A stretch of 64,000 nt of DNA from Ruminococcus sp. Lineage in GTDB: Bacteria; Bacillota; Clostridia; Oscillospirales; Acutalibacteraceae. The notes beneath the pieces are model-generated. The model did no database searches. It saw only the letters and a list, made by a program, of their open reading frames with translations, and had not been told where the DNA came from. Of the stretch, positions 7,922-16,004 are shown piece by piece. Location of the stretch: positions 22,963 to 86,962 of the forward strand of contig JAFTYK010000038.1 in NCBI GenBank assembly GCA_017464765.1, written 5' to 3'. How positions within the stretch are numbered: the first letter of the stretch is position 1; each line of letters starts with the position of its first letter. The position numbers and the translations under genes are program-made.

Positions 7922-10210
7922 TTATAACTTATTTCTCTGAATTTTTCCACTTACAGTTTTTGGAAGTTCATTTCTGAACACAACAAGTCGTGGATATTTG
8001 TACGGAGCTGTACGGGACTTTACGTAGTTCTGGATTTCCTTTTTGAGGTCATCACTTTCTACTGTACCCTTAGTGAGTACGATAGAAGCCTTAACAATCT
8101 GACCTCTTACTTCGTCAGGAGCAGCGGAAACACCGCACTCTAAAACGTATGGAAGTTCCATAATAACAGACTCGATTTCAAATGGTCCGATACGATAGCC
8201 CGAAGACTTAATAACATCGTCAACTCGACCTTCGTAGAAGAAGAAGCCGTCCTCATCACGCCAAGCAACGTCACCTGTGTGATAAATTCCATCGTGCATA
8301 ACTTCTTTTGTCTTTTCTTCGTCTCCGTAGTAACCAACAAACAGACCGCAAGGGTGACCATTTTTAAGGTTAACAACGATTTCACCAGGCTCACCGTCAG
8401 GCACTTCATTTCCGTCAGCATCAACGAGCATTACGTCGTAGATAGGAGCAGGCTTACCCATAGAGCCGATTTTGTGCTTAGCGCCAGTCATATTACCAAC
8501 AATCATCGTACTTTCGGTCTGACCGAAGCCCTCAATTATCTGTAAGCCGGTTGCCTTTTCAAACTGACGATAAACCTCAGGGTTAAGCGCCTCACCTGCT
8601 GTTGTCATATGCTGTACAGATGAGAAATCATATTTAGAAATATCCTGTTTTACCATCATTCGAAGCATTGTTGGTGGAGCGCAGAAAGTAGTAATTTTGT
8701 ATTTAGCGAACATCGGAAGAATATCGGCAGCGTCAAAGCGGTCGAAATCGTAAACAAAGGTTGCAGCCTCGCACAGCCACTGGCCGTAGAGCTTACCCCA
8801 CATTGCCTTTGCCCAACCGGTGTCGGAAATAGTGTAGTGAAGTCCCTCAGGGTCAACGTTGTGCCAATACTTAGCTGTATGGAAATGACCGAGAGGATAT
8901 TTGTAATTATGTGCGGCAATTTTTGGATAGCCCGATGTACCTGATGTAAAGTACATAAGCATCAAATCATCACCGCATGGTGAATCTTCGGTTCTATTAT
9001 AATGAGTTGAATATAATGTATATTCTTCATCAAAACTACGCCAGCCGTCTTTGCTACCGTTAACGATGAGCTTATTCTTAAGTCCGTCGTAATCTTTAGA
9101 CGCGATATCAACCTGCTCTGCGACACCATCGTCAGCAGTACAGATAACGGTGTTGATTCCTGCACTCTTAAGTCTGTACTCAAGGTCGTGAGCCTGAAGC
9201 TGATTTGGAGCAGGGATAGCGATAGCACCGAGTTTGTTAAGACCAATCATAGCGAACCAGAACTGGTAGTGACGCTTTAAGATAAGCATTACTCTGTCGC
9301 CCTTTTTGATACCTAAACTCTTGAAGTAGTTAGCACACTGAGCAGAGGCTTTTTTCATATCCTTGAAAGTAAATCTGCGTTCTGTGTGGTCTTTAGAAAT
9401 ATGTAACATAGCGAGCTTGTCAGGTTTCTTATCAGCAAGCGCGTCTACTAAATCGAAAGCAAAGTTGAACTTTTCGGTATTCTTAAACTTAATAGAAGTC
9501 GGTGTACCATTTTCGTTTTCTTCAATATCAACGTAGTTTTTATAAATACGGTCAGCTTCGTGCTTACGCTCTGTTTTCTTAATCTCAACGAGTTTACCCG
9601 AACTAAGCTCAGGAATAGGCTCGCCTGTAGGATTAAGCACGATAGCGTAGAATACACAGTCCTTACCGTTAACAGCAATCATGCCGTGAGGCTTGTCAGA
9701 GTCAAAGTAAATTGAGTCACCAGGTCCTAAGATTTCCTTATGCTCGCCTACCTGAACCATCAAGTTACCCTCAACAACAATGTCAAGCTCCTGACCCTCG
9801 TGGGTAGTAAGCTCGATGTCCTGATTCTGGGCATTCTCATCGTAAACTGAGCGAACATAAAGCGGCTCAGCGATACGATTTTGGAAAGCATAAGCGAGGT
9901 TATAGTAGGTCATACCGTGAGCTTGAGCTACTTTCTGACCAAGACCTGCTCGTGTTACCGAGTAACTCTTAAGCTTTGGTGAGTGACCCTCGATAATATC
10001 GGTAACATTGACGGAAAGAGCCATCGCACAGCGATAGATAAAAGCAAAGTTTAAGTCGCTTTTACCCGCTTCACAGCTAAGATACTCCTCAACTGTAACG
10101 TCGGTTTTCTTAGCCATCTGCTCAACTGTGAGATTTTGAATCTCCCTAAGCTCTTTAATTCTTCCCGCCATTTCTTGAATTTTATAATCAAGACCTGTCA
10201 TTTGTTGCAT
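7922..10210 (-). CDS. XRE-cupin-acyl-CoA synthetase fusion, Val T-box operon
   Basis: 762 residues in three parts. An XRE-type helix-turn-helix spans about 13-73, a cupin about 130-192 (H137, E141, GDSIYF, H175), and an acetyl-CoA-synthetase-like AMP-forming acyl-CoA ligase about 245-762. Ligase motifs are FTSGTSGYPK (421-430), GFGQTES, HTGDVAWRDEDGFFFYEGR and the C-terminal PKTVSGKIQRN with catalytic K756. The order is that of MarR/XRE-cupin regulators fused to an enzyme, so it could bind DNA, sense a small ligand and activate a carboxylic acid. As first gene of the Val-type operon, isobutyrate is the predicted substrate; phenylacetate-like acids cannot be excluded. The ATG at 10210 has GGAG 8 bases upstream. 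Confidence 0.9.
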   Translation of the reverse strand: MQQMTGLDYKIQEMAGRIKELREIQNLTVEQMAKKTDVTVEEYLSCEAGKSDLNFAFIYRCAMALSVNVTDIIEGHSPKLKSYSVTRAGLGQKVAQAHGMTYYNLAYAFQNRIAEPLYVRSVYDENAQNQDIELTTHEGQELDIVVEGNLMVQVGEHKEILGPGDSIYFDSDKPHGMIAVNGKDCVFYAIVLNPTGEPIPELSSGKLVEIKKTERKHEADRIYKNYVDIEENENGTPTSIKFKNTEKFNFAFDLVDALADKKPDKLAMLHISKDHTERRFTFKDMKKASAQCANYFKSLGIKKGDRVMLILKRHYQFWFAMIGLNKLGAIAIPAPNQLQAHDLEYRLKSAGINTVICTADDGVAEQVDIASKDYDGLKNKLIVNGSKDGWRSFDEEYTLYSTHYNRTEDSPCGDDLMLMYFTSGTSGYPKIAAHNYKYPLGHFHTAKYWHNVDPEGLHYTISDTGWAKAMWGKLYGQWLCEAATFVYDFDRFDAADILPMFAKYKITTFCAPPTMLRMMVKQDISKYDFSSVQHMTTAGEALNPEVYRQFEKATGLQIIEGFGQTESTMIVGNMTGAKHKIGSMGKPAPIYDVMLVDADGNEVPDGEPGEIVVNLKNGHPCGLFVGYYGDEEKTKEVMHDGIYHTGDVAWRDEDGFFFYEGRVDDVIKSSGYRIGPFEIESVIMELPYVLECGVSAAPDEVRGQIVKASIVLTKGTVESDDLKKEIQNYVKSRTAPYKYPRLVVFRNELPKTVSGKIQRNKL

Positions 10211-10241
10211 GATACATTCTCCTTTTCATTAGGACGAAAAA

Positions 10242-10507
10242 AGCACCCGTCCCAAAGTTATCTTTGAGACGAGCGCATAAAAATCACCCGCGGTACCACT
10301 CAAATTGCGATACAATCGCCACTCTCAGGATCTTCAATCCCTATGCCTTTACGCAGCAATCACGGAGAGGTTCTACTCACTTTCGCTTTCTTCCTCTCGG
10401 CTCAGAAGCTACAAACATAAAAGCTGTATTCCGATAGCTTTCACCAACCGCTACCTCTCTTTAGGTCATACCTTTATGCACTCTTCGTCATAGCCTTTCA
10501 AAAATAC
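10242..10507 (-). promoter_or_regulatory. T-box leader, probable Val specifier (GTA)
   Basis: On the minus strand: GACGAAG, AGAGAGGTAGCGGTTGGTGAAAG, specifier region TTTGTAGCTTCTGAGC, T-box GAGTGGTACCGCG (plus 10289-10301), and terminator CGTCTCAAAG/CTTTGGGACG (plus 10248-10271) with T run. The lower Stem I helix CGAAG/CTTC(T)G leaves TTTGTAG on the 3' side. The triplet before the conserved purine is GTA (Val). It precedes the fusion synthetase-ATPase-vor-ilvE operon. Confidence 0.88.
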
Positions 10508-10513
10508 GGTATC

Positions 10514-10542
10514 AGTGTACCATAACTTTCAGGAAATGTCAA
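10514..10542 (-). promoter_or_regulatory. SigA promoter of the Val T-box operon
   Basis: Minus strand TTGACA (10542-10537), 17-bp spacer, TACACT (10519-10514). It lies between the stop of the upstream synthetase gene and the leader. No strong terminator precedes it, so readthrough from the Ile unit is possible. Confidence 0.88.
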
Positions 10543-10564
10543 TATTTATCTGTATTTTTCAATA

Positions 10565-12835
10565 TTAAAGCTTATTTCTCTGAATCTTACCACTGATTGT
10601 TTTAGGGAGTTCATCTCTGAACACTACAATACGAGGGTATTTGTACGGAGCTGTACGGCTCTTAACATAGGTCTGGATTTCCTTTTTGAGGTCATCAGAC
10701 GCCACAGTTCCCTTTGTGAGTACAATAGAAGCTTTTACAACCTGACCTCTTACTTCGTCAGGCTCAGCAGATACACCGCACTCGAGTACATAAGGAAGCT
10801 CCATAATAACAGACTCGATTTCGAAAGGTCCGATACGATAGCCCGAAGACTTGATAACATCGTCAACTCGACCTACATACCATAAGAAGCCGTCCTCATC
10901 ACGCCAAGCGGTATCGCCTGTGTGATAGTAACCATCGTGGTAAACTTCCTTTGTTTTCTCCTCGTCTCTATAGTAACCGAGGAATAAACCGCAAGGAACC
11001 TTATCTGAAGTCTTGATGCAGATTTCGCCTGTCTCACCATTAGGAACATCGTTTCCGTCAGCATCTAAGATATGGATATCATAAAGTGGTACAGGCTTAC
11101 CCATAGAACCAAGCTTAGAGCTTTCGCCTACAAGGTTAGCGATTGAAAGTGTAGTTTCTGTCTGACCGAAGCCTTCCTTGAGCTTAAGACCTGTAGCATT
11201 TTTAAACTGTTTATACACCTCTGGGTTAAGCGCTTCACCTGCAGTTGTAGCACGTTTAACTGATGAGAAATCATATTTAGATAAATCCTGCTTAATCATC
11301 ATTCTAAGCATCGTTGGTGGGGCGCAGAAAGTAGTGATGCCGTACTTCTTGAACATCGGAAGGATATCCGAAGCGTCAAAACGATCAAAATCATAAGTAA
11401 ACACTGCGCCTTCAGAAAGCCACTGACCGTAAAGCTTACCCCAAAGCGCTTTACCCCAGCCTGTATCAGAGATTGTGAAATGCAAGCCATCAGTCATAAC
11501 ACCATGCCAATATTTAGCTGTGATGAAATGACCGAGTGCATATTTATATGAATGAAGAGCAATTTTAGGATAACCTGTAGTACCTGATGTAAAGAACATA
11601 AGCATCGGGTCATCACCGCAAGGAGAATCTTCATTTCTGTAGAAGTGAGCTGAGAAGAGGTCGAACTCCTCGTCAAAGTTGTGCCATCCATCACGAACGC
11701 CGCCAACTAATACCTTAGTTTTAAGTGTAGGAGATTTTTCCTGAGCGATATCTACCTGATGTGACACATCACCGTCAGCTGTACAAATAATAGCGCTGAC
11801 TCCAGCTGCGTTAAATCTATAATCAAAGTCGTGAGCCTGAAGCTGGTTTGTAGCAGGGATAGCGATAGCTCCTAATTTGTGCAAACCTAAGATTGCAAAC
11901 CAGAACTGGTAATGACGCTTTAACACAAGCATTACTCTATCACCCTTTTTGATACCGAGTGACTTAAAGTAGTTAGCTGCCTGAGCTGACTTACGCTTCA
12001 TATCGTTGAATGTAAATCTACGCTCATTCTTATCTCTGTCAACGTGAATCATCGCAAGCTTTTCAGGGTCTTTCTTAGCGATAGCGTCAACAGTATCAAA
12101 AGCGAAGTTGTATTTATCCTCATTTTCGAAATCTATTTTCTTTAAGCAACCATTTTCGTCAACAGTAGTCTTGATAAATTCTTCACATAAAAGCTTTGTA
12201 TCAACAAACTCATTATGAGCCATCAAAGTATCTCTTATAATATCCTCTGACTCATTTTCGCCCGGTAATACAACCGCTACGAACTGACATTCATCGCCAT
12301 CAACAGCGATCATACCGTGAGGGGTTGAAGAATTATAATAAATGCTGTCACCCTCACTCAGGTATTCAACATTATCGCCTACCTGAATTTTAAGCTTTCC
12401 TTTTATAACATAGTCGAATTCCTGACCTGAGTGCTTAGTTAAATGGATTGGCTTGTTCTGTAATTCCTGAGAATACTGATATGTTACAAAATAAGGTTCT
12501 GAAATCTTCTTTCTAAACCACGGAGCGAGGTTCTGGATAGAAATGCCCTCTTCCTTTGCAGTCTGCTGACCGTGACCTTTTCGAGTTACTGTGTAGGAAG
12601 AAAGCAGAGCGCTCTTACCCTCGAGCAAATCAGAAATACCAATGTTGAAAGCGAGCGCGCATTTGTGAATGAAAGTGAAAGGAAAATCCTGTTTTCCGCT
12701 TTCAAAATCAATGTACTGCTCAACCGATACTTCGGTTCTTTTTGCCATATCCTCGACAGAAAATCCGAAGATTTCACGCATTTCCTTAATTCTGACCGCT
12801 ACCTCCAGTAGCTTCTGAGTTTCAACTTGAGCCAT
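10565..12835 (-). CDS. XRE-cupin-acyl-CoA synthetase fusion, Ile T-box unit
   Basis: 756 residues, a paralogue of the preceding entry with the same three-part layout: XRE helix-turn-helix (about 13-73), cupin (about 130-190; HSGQEFDYVIKG, GDSIYY, PHGMIAV) and AMP-forming acyl-CoA ligase (MFFTSGTTGYPK, GFGQTET, GRVDDVIKSSGYRIGPFEIE, PKTISGKIQRN with K750). The last 120 residues are nearly identical to the paralogue, while the N-terminal third and the region around GFGQTE have diverged, as expected if the acid substrate differs. The ATG has AGGAGG 7 bases upstream. It is the only gene between its T-box and the next promoter. The Ile-type specifier suggests 2-methylbutyrate as substrate. Confidence 0.9.
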   Translation of the reverse strand: MAQVETQKLLEVAVRIKEMREIFGFSVEDMAKRTEVSVEQYIDFESGKQDFPFTFIHKCALAFNIGISDLLEGKSALLSSYTVTRKGHGQQTAKEEGISIQNLAPWFRKKISEPYFVTYQYSQELQNKPIHLTKHSGQEFDYVIKGKLKIQVGDNVEYLSEGDSIYYNSSTPHGMIAVDGDECQFVAVVLPGENESEDIIRDTLMAHNEFVDTKLLCEEFIKTTVDENGCLKKIDFENEDKYNFAFDTVDAIAKKDPEKLAMIHVDRDKNERRFTFNDMKRKSAQAANYFKSLGIKKGDRVMLVLKRHYQFWFAILGLHKLGAIAIPATNQLQAHDFDYRFNAAGVSAIICTADGDVSHQVDIAQEKSPTLKTKVLVGGVRDGWHNFDEEFDLFSAHFYRNEDSPCGDDPMLMFFTSGTTGYPKIALHSYKYALGHFITAKYWHGVMTDGLHFTISDTGWGKALWGKLYGQWLSEGAVFTYDFDRFDASDILPMFKKYGITTFCAPPTMLRMMIKQDLSKYDFSSVKRATTAGEALNPEVYKQFKNATGLKLKEGFGQTETTLSIANLVGESSKLGSMGKPVPLYDIHILDADGNDVPNGETGEICIKTSDKVPCGLFLGYYRDEEKTKEVYHDGYYHTGDTAWRDEDGFLWYVGRVDDVIKSSGYRIGPFEIESVIMELPYVLECGVSAEPDEVRGQVVKASIVLTKGTVASDDLKKEIQTYVKSRTAPYKYPRIVVFRDELPKTISGKIQRNKL

Positions 12836-12869
12836 AATAACTCCTCCTAGAAAAATGATTCAAAAATCA

Positions 12870-13138
12870 AAAAAGCCCGCCTCAAAGAAAACCTTTGAGA
12901 CGGGTGTAAAATACACTCGCGGTACCACTCAAATTGCAGAAACAAATCTGCCACTCTCGGAGTCCAACAACCCCTATGCCTTTACGCAGCAATCACGGAA
13001 GGCGCCTACTAAACCAAGCGTTCGGACCTTCAGCTCAGAAGTGATGGGCTTTATAAATACTCGTTGTCGGTTTTCACCTGCCACCGACTCTCTGAAAACA
13101 AATAAATACAGCCGTCTTCGTCATAGCTTTTTCGATTT
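12870..13138 (-). promoter_or_regulatory. T-box leader, Ile specifier (ATC)
   Basis: On the minus strand: GCTATGACGAAG, AGAGAGTCGGTGGCAGGTGAAAACCGAC, specifier region AGCCCATCACTTCTGAGC, T-box GAGTGGTACCGCG (plus 12918-12930), and a terminator stem (plus 12876-12904) with TTTTTT. Helices AGCC/GGCT and CTTC(T)G/CGAAG bracket the loop, so ATC followed by the conserved A is the clear specifier (Ile). TGGT in the bulge fits a tRNA with discriminator A. Confidence 0.9.
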
Positions 13139-13144
13139 TTGTCA

Positions 13145-13173
13145 AGTGTAACACTTATAAAAAGGTTTGTCAA
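13145..13173 (-). promoter_or_regulatory. SigA promoter of the Ile T-box unit
   Basis: Minus strand TTGACA (13173-13168), 17-bp spacer, TACACT (13150-13145), the same -35, -10 and spacing as the Val unit. Confidence 0.88.
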
Positions 13174-13282
13174 TATTTTGTCAAAAATTTTTTCAAAGTT
13201 TTTCAGTTTACATATAAAAAGGTACTACACAAACCTCGACTTTTGTGGTAAAATACATATATACACGCGAAAGGAGTAGGCT

Positions 13283-13834
13283 ATGCTCAAAAAAATCCAA
13301 AAACTGGACAACCTTATTGTCGAAAAAATAGCCCGCATTCATACCCCTTTTCTCAATAGAATTATGGTACTTTTCACAAAGCTAGGTAACGGTGCCTTCA
13401 TCTGGTGGATTACCCTGTGCTTTCCTTTCCTGCTTACTAAAAAGAACAGGGAAACCGGTGTTTACCTGACATTGGCATTAGGTGTTACTTTCGTTTTGGG
13501 CGAAATTATTATAAAACACATAATCGGACGTATGCGACCAAGTTCAAAACTTGAAGATGAAGAACTTATCATCAAACGTCCGAAAGACTATTCTTTCCCC
13601 TCAGGCCACACAGCTTCTTCATTCACCGCTTTCACCGTTATGCTGTTAAGAGGACCTGTATTTATCTGGCTTCCGGTACTTTTAGTCGCAATCATTATCG
13701 GCTTTTCTAGAATGTACTTAAGAGTTCACTATTTAAGCGACGTTGTCTGCGGCGCGGCTCTTGGAATTCTAAGCGGTAGTTTATGCACTATTATATTTGA
13801 AAACCAACTCTCGCATTTCTTCTTATTATCTTAA
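13283..13834 (+). CDS. PAP2-family membrane phosphatase
   Basis: 183 residues with all three PAP2 signatures: KHIIGRMRP (K-x6-RP), SFPSGHTAS (PSGH) and SRMYLRVHYLSD (SR-x5-H-x3-D). About five hydrophobic segments make it an integral membrane enzyme of the lipid phosphate phosphatase / undecaprenyl pyrophosphatase type. It probably dephosphorylates a lipid or isoprenoid phosphate on the outer face of the membrane. It is divergent from the Ile T-box unit and followed by its own terminator. Confidence 0.92.
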   Translation: MLKKIQKLDNLIVEKIARIHTPFLNRIMVLFTKLGNGAFIWWITLCFPFLLTKKNRETGVYLTLALGVTFVLGEIIIKHIIGRMRPSSKLEDEELIIKRPKDYSFPSGHTASSFTAFTVMLLRGPVFIWLPVLLVAIIIGFSRMYLRVHYLSDVVCGAALGILSGSLCTIIFENQLSHFFLLS

Positions 13835-13849
13835 CAAATTCAGCTCAAA

Positions 13850-13875
13850 AGAAGGCTTTTTCGCAAAAGTCTTCT
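13850..13875 (+). terminator. Terminator after the PAP2 gene
   Basis: AGAAGGCTTTT/AAAAGTCTTCT stem (one G-T pair) with a TCGC loop, followed by a T run. Confidence 0.8.
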
Positions 13876-13879
13876 TTTT

Positions 13880-14226
13880 TTATTATTTTTCGAAAAAGTT
13901 GTTGACTTACAAAATATTACATTTTGTAGAATTTTTTCACTTATTTTCCTAAAAAGAACTTATGTGTTTTTATTTAAAAGAATTTATTGAAAACTTTTAA
14001 AACACATATATCTAGTTGTTTCCAATGCATTTTTAAAAAGTTTTCCTTGTTTTCCACATAGTTTTCCACAATGAATTATTGTTTTTGCGAATAATACAGA
14101 GAGTAAATTTCTTTTAACAAATATTTTTTCAACATTAAAATGTTGATTTTAAGGAAAATTAACCTTCCCTGAATAAGAAACATCATCTTAGTCCACCATA
14201 CTTTTAGTAAAAAAGGACGGTGCAAT
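13880..14226. other. AT-rich intergenic region with two palindromes and two DnaA-box-like sites
   Basis: About 350 bases without a gene. It holds TTGACT followed by the inverted repeat TACAAAAT-ATTAC-ATTTTGTA near 13912-13932, two TTTTCCACA sites (14050-14058 and 14062-14070) that fit the relaxed DnaA-box TTWTNCACA, and an 18-base palindrome TCAACATT-AA-AATGTTGA (14129-14146). I cannot assign a function. See findings. Confidence 0.5.
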
Positions 14227-14490
14227 ATGATAAAAGGAATAAGTCATCAGATAATTGAAGTTACAGACACAAACAACCGATACTACGAGCGTGCGTTACT
14301 CGTGCTAAAACCCGAATACGCATCAATATCCAGAGAAATCCTTGAAAAAGAAGCAAAGAAACTCCTTGCAAAAATGGACACGGTTTCTACAATCAAACCC
14401 AAAAATGTATTTTTCAGTCGACTTTTAAGTTACAGTCTGATGTGTGCAATCGGCGCACTCACCACAGTTATAATTTATACTCTGGTATAG
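14227..14490 (+). CDS. Small protein with C-terminal membrane anchor, unknown function
   Basis: 87 residues. The first 60 are charged and soluble (ALLVLKPEYASISREILEKEAKKLL). The last 24 form one transmembrane segment (LLSYSLMCAIGALTTVIIYTLV). AAAGGA precedes the ATG by about 8 bases. I do not recognise the family. It lies behind an unusual AT-rich region with palindromes and ahead of a hairpin that overlaps the next ribosome binding site. Confidence 0.7.
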   Translation: MIKGISHQIIEVTDTNNRYYERALLVLKPEYASISREILEKEAKKLLAKMDTVSTIKPKNVFFSRLLSYSLMCAIGALTTVIIYTLV

Positions 14491-14500
14491 TATGTTTTTT

Positions 14501-14541
14501 ACCCCCGTTTCATATATTTATTATGTATGAGGGGGTTTTTT
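14501..14541 (+). terminator. Terminator-like hairpin overlapping a ribosome binding site
   Basis: ACCCCC (14501-14506) can pair with GGGGGT (14531-14536), with inner CATA/TATG pairing, followed by TTTTTT. The GGGGG arm is also the only ribosome binding site for the ATG at 14542. Confidence 0.6.
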
Positions 14542-15117
14542 ATGAATACAAAAAAGTTTCGGCTGCTTGAAATCATTGGTATACCTGTGATTTACCTTGT
14601 AGCTTCGGTTTTACACTTCACTTACGATTTAACAAACGGCTCTGTGCTTAGTATCCTGTTTTCAGCAGTTAACGAAAGTGTTTGGGAACACGTAAAAATA
14701 TTTGCGGTCGGATTCACACTATGGGCATTAATCGAACTTTTATGGCTTAAACCACCGTTTCAAAAGTTTGTGACTGCAAAAGTTTTTTCTCTTTATATTC
14801 TTTCGCTTTCGATAATTGTATTCTTCTACGGCTACAATATATTCACCAGTGAACCTATTCTGTGGCTGGATTTGGTTTCTTCATTTATATTCGTTATTTT
14901 TACTCAATACATATCATATCGACTTATTGTTTCAGACAACAAGATAAGTGACTATTTTCCTGTTGCCGTAATGTTGTTGATGTTATACTATCTGATGTTT
15001 TTCAGCTTCACACTGTTTCCTCCAAAAATAGATCTATTCAGAGATCCTGAAACCGGAATGTACGGAATCATCGAAGAACATATCGACAAAGGGGCTGTTT
15101 TTCTCACTAAAAGCTAA
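14542..15117 (+). CDS. DUF6512-like integral membrane protein
   Basis: 191 residues with six predicted transmembrane segments. The segment VLHFTYDLTNGSVLSILFSAVNESVWEHVKIF is typical of the clostridial family named DUF6512 (recognised from memory). The function is unknown. I take ATG 14542 because GAGGGGG lies 6 bases upstream; the more upstream ATG in frame lacks a site. The site is part of a hairpin with a T tail, so translation or transcription may be controlled. Confidence 0.75.
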   Translation: MNTKKFRLLEIIGIPVIYLVASVLHFTYDLTNGSVLSILFSAVNESVWEHVKIFAVGFTLWALIELLWLKPPFQKFVTAKVFSLYILSLSIIVFFYGYNIFTSEPILWLDLVSSFIFVIFTQYISYRLIVSDNKISDYFPVAVMLLMLYYLMFFSFTLFPPKIDLFRDPETGMYGIIEEHIDKGAVFLTKS

Positions 15118-15164
15118 CAAAATGCGGGTATATTTCTTATTTATAACTAAATCACTGTTCTATA

Positions 15165-15175
15165 TGTGGTATAAT
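15165..15175 (+). promoter_or_regulatory. Extended -10 promoter of rlmB
   Basis: TGTGGTATAAT with TATAAT at 15170-15175; there is no good -35 at 17 bp. Confidence 0.6.
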
Positions 15176-15214
15176 TTAGGGGTATAAGTCTACTATATAG
15201 AGGGTATTGAAATT

Positions 15215-15964
15215 ATGAATGACCAGAACAGAGAGAAAAAAGACGATATTATCGCAGGCAGAAATCCTGTTTCTGAAGCTTTGTCAAGTGGCAGACCGAT
15301 TGAAAGTATTTTAGTTTCAAAAAACAACCACGCGGGTTCTATCGTTGCCATTATTTCGAAAGCCAAGAAAAAAGGAATAACCATTAAAGAGGTTGACCAG
15401 AAAAAGCTTGACTTTATGACGGGTGGTGCTACACATCAAGGTATAGTTGCCGTTTGCGCTATCAAGGAATATCAAACGGTAGAAGATATCCTTTCTCTTG
15501 CTAAAGAGCGCAACGAAGCTCCATTTATCGTCATTTTAGATGAAATAGAAGACCCTCATAACCTGGGGGCTATAATCCGTACAGCAGAATGCTCAGGCGC
15601 TCACGGTGTAATCATCAAAAAGCGTCATAGTGCAGGTCTTTCATACACAGTGGGCAAAGCCTCAGCAGGTGCTGTTGAATATGTTCCTGTCGCAAGAGTT
15701 ACTAACATCTCGACAGTTATCGATGAATTAAAGGAACAGGGTATTTGGGTATATGGAGCCGATATGAACGGCACAGATTACACAAAATGCGATTTTTCCG
15801 GAGGCTGCGCACTTGTTATCGGAAACGAAGGCAAAGGAATCTCACGATTAGTCAGGGAAAAATGCGACACCATAGTTTCTCTTCCGCTAAAAGGAAAAAT
15901 CAATTCACTGAACGCATCAGTCGCTGCAGGAATACTAATGTACAAAATCGCTCAAGGCAGATAA
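15215..15964 (+). CDS. rlmB: 23S rRNA 2'-O-methyltransferase of the TrmH/RlmB family
   Basis: 249 residues, normal for RlmB. An N-terminal substrate-binding domain (IIAGRNPVSEALSSGRPIESILVSK) is followed by a SPOUT methyltransferase domain with the three TrmH motifs: EDPHNLGAIIRTAECSGAHGV, VIGNEGKGISRLV and SLPLKGKINSLNASVAAGILMY. It methylates the ribose of a guanosine in 23S rRNA (G2251 in E. coli) with S-adenosylmethionine. It is followed 40 bases later by the two-gene pseudo-ATPase unit. Confidence 0.9.
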   Translation: MNDQNREKKDDIIAGRNPVSEALSSGRPIESILVSKNNHAGSIVAIISKAKKKGITIKEVDQKKLDFMTGGATHQGIVAVCAIKEYQTVEDILSLAKERNEAPFIVILDEIEDPHNLGAIIRTAECSGAHGVIIKKRHSAGLSYTVGKASAGAVEYVPVARVTNISTVIDELKEQGIWVYGADMNGTDYTKCDFSGGCALVIGNEGKGISRLVREKCDTIVSLPLKGKINSLNASVAAGILMYKIAQGR

Positions 15965-16004
15965 ACGTATGACTAAAGAAATAATATAGAGAGGAGTTGA
16001 TGAA

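Noticed and set aside
7922-12835. Phenylacetate- or indoleacetate-activating role for the two synthetases with an IOR-type oxidoreductase
   Set aside because: The VOR subunits have VorB/VorA-type motifs and four-subunit layout, the operon ends in a branched-chain aminotransferase, and the leaders read Val/Ile rather than Phe/Trp. Not excluded biochemically.
14050-14070. Chromosome replication origin from the two DnaA-box-like sites
   Set aside because: Only two relaxed boxes, and none of the usual origin neighbours (dnaA, dnaN, rpmH, rnpA, gyrB) is present; kept only as a low-key finding.
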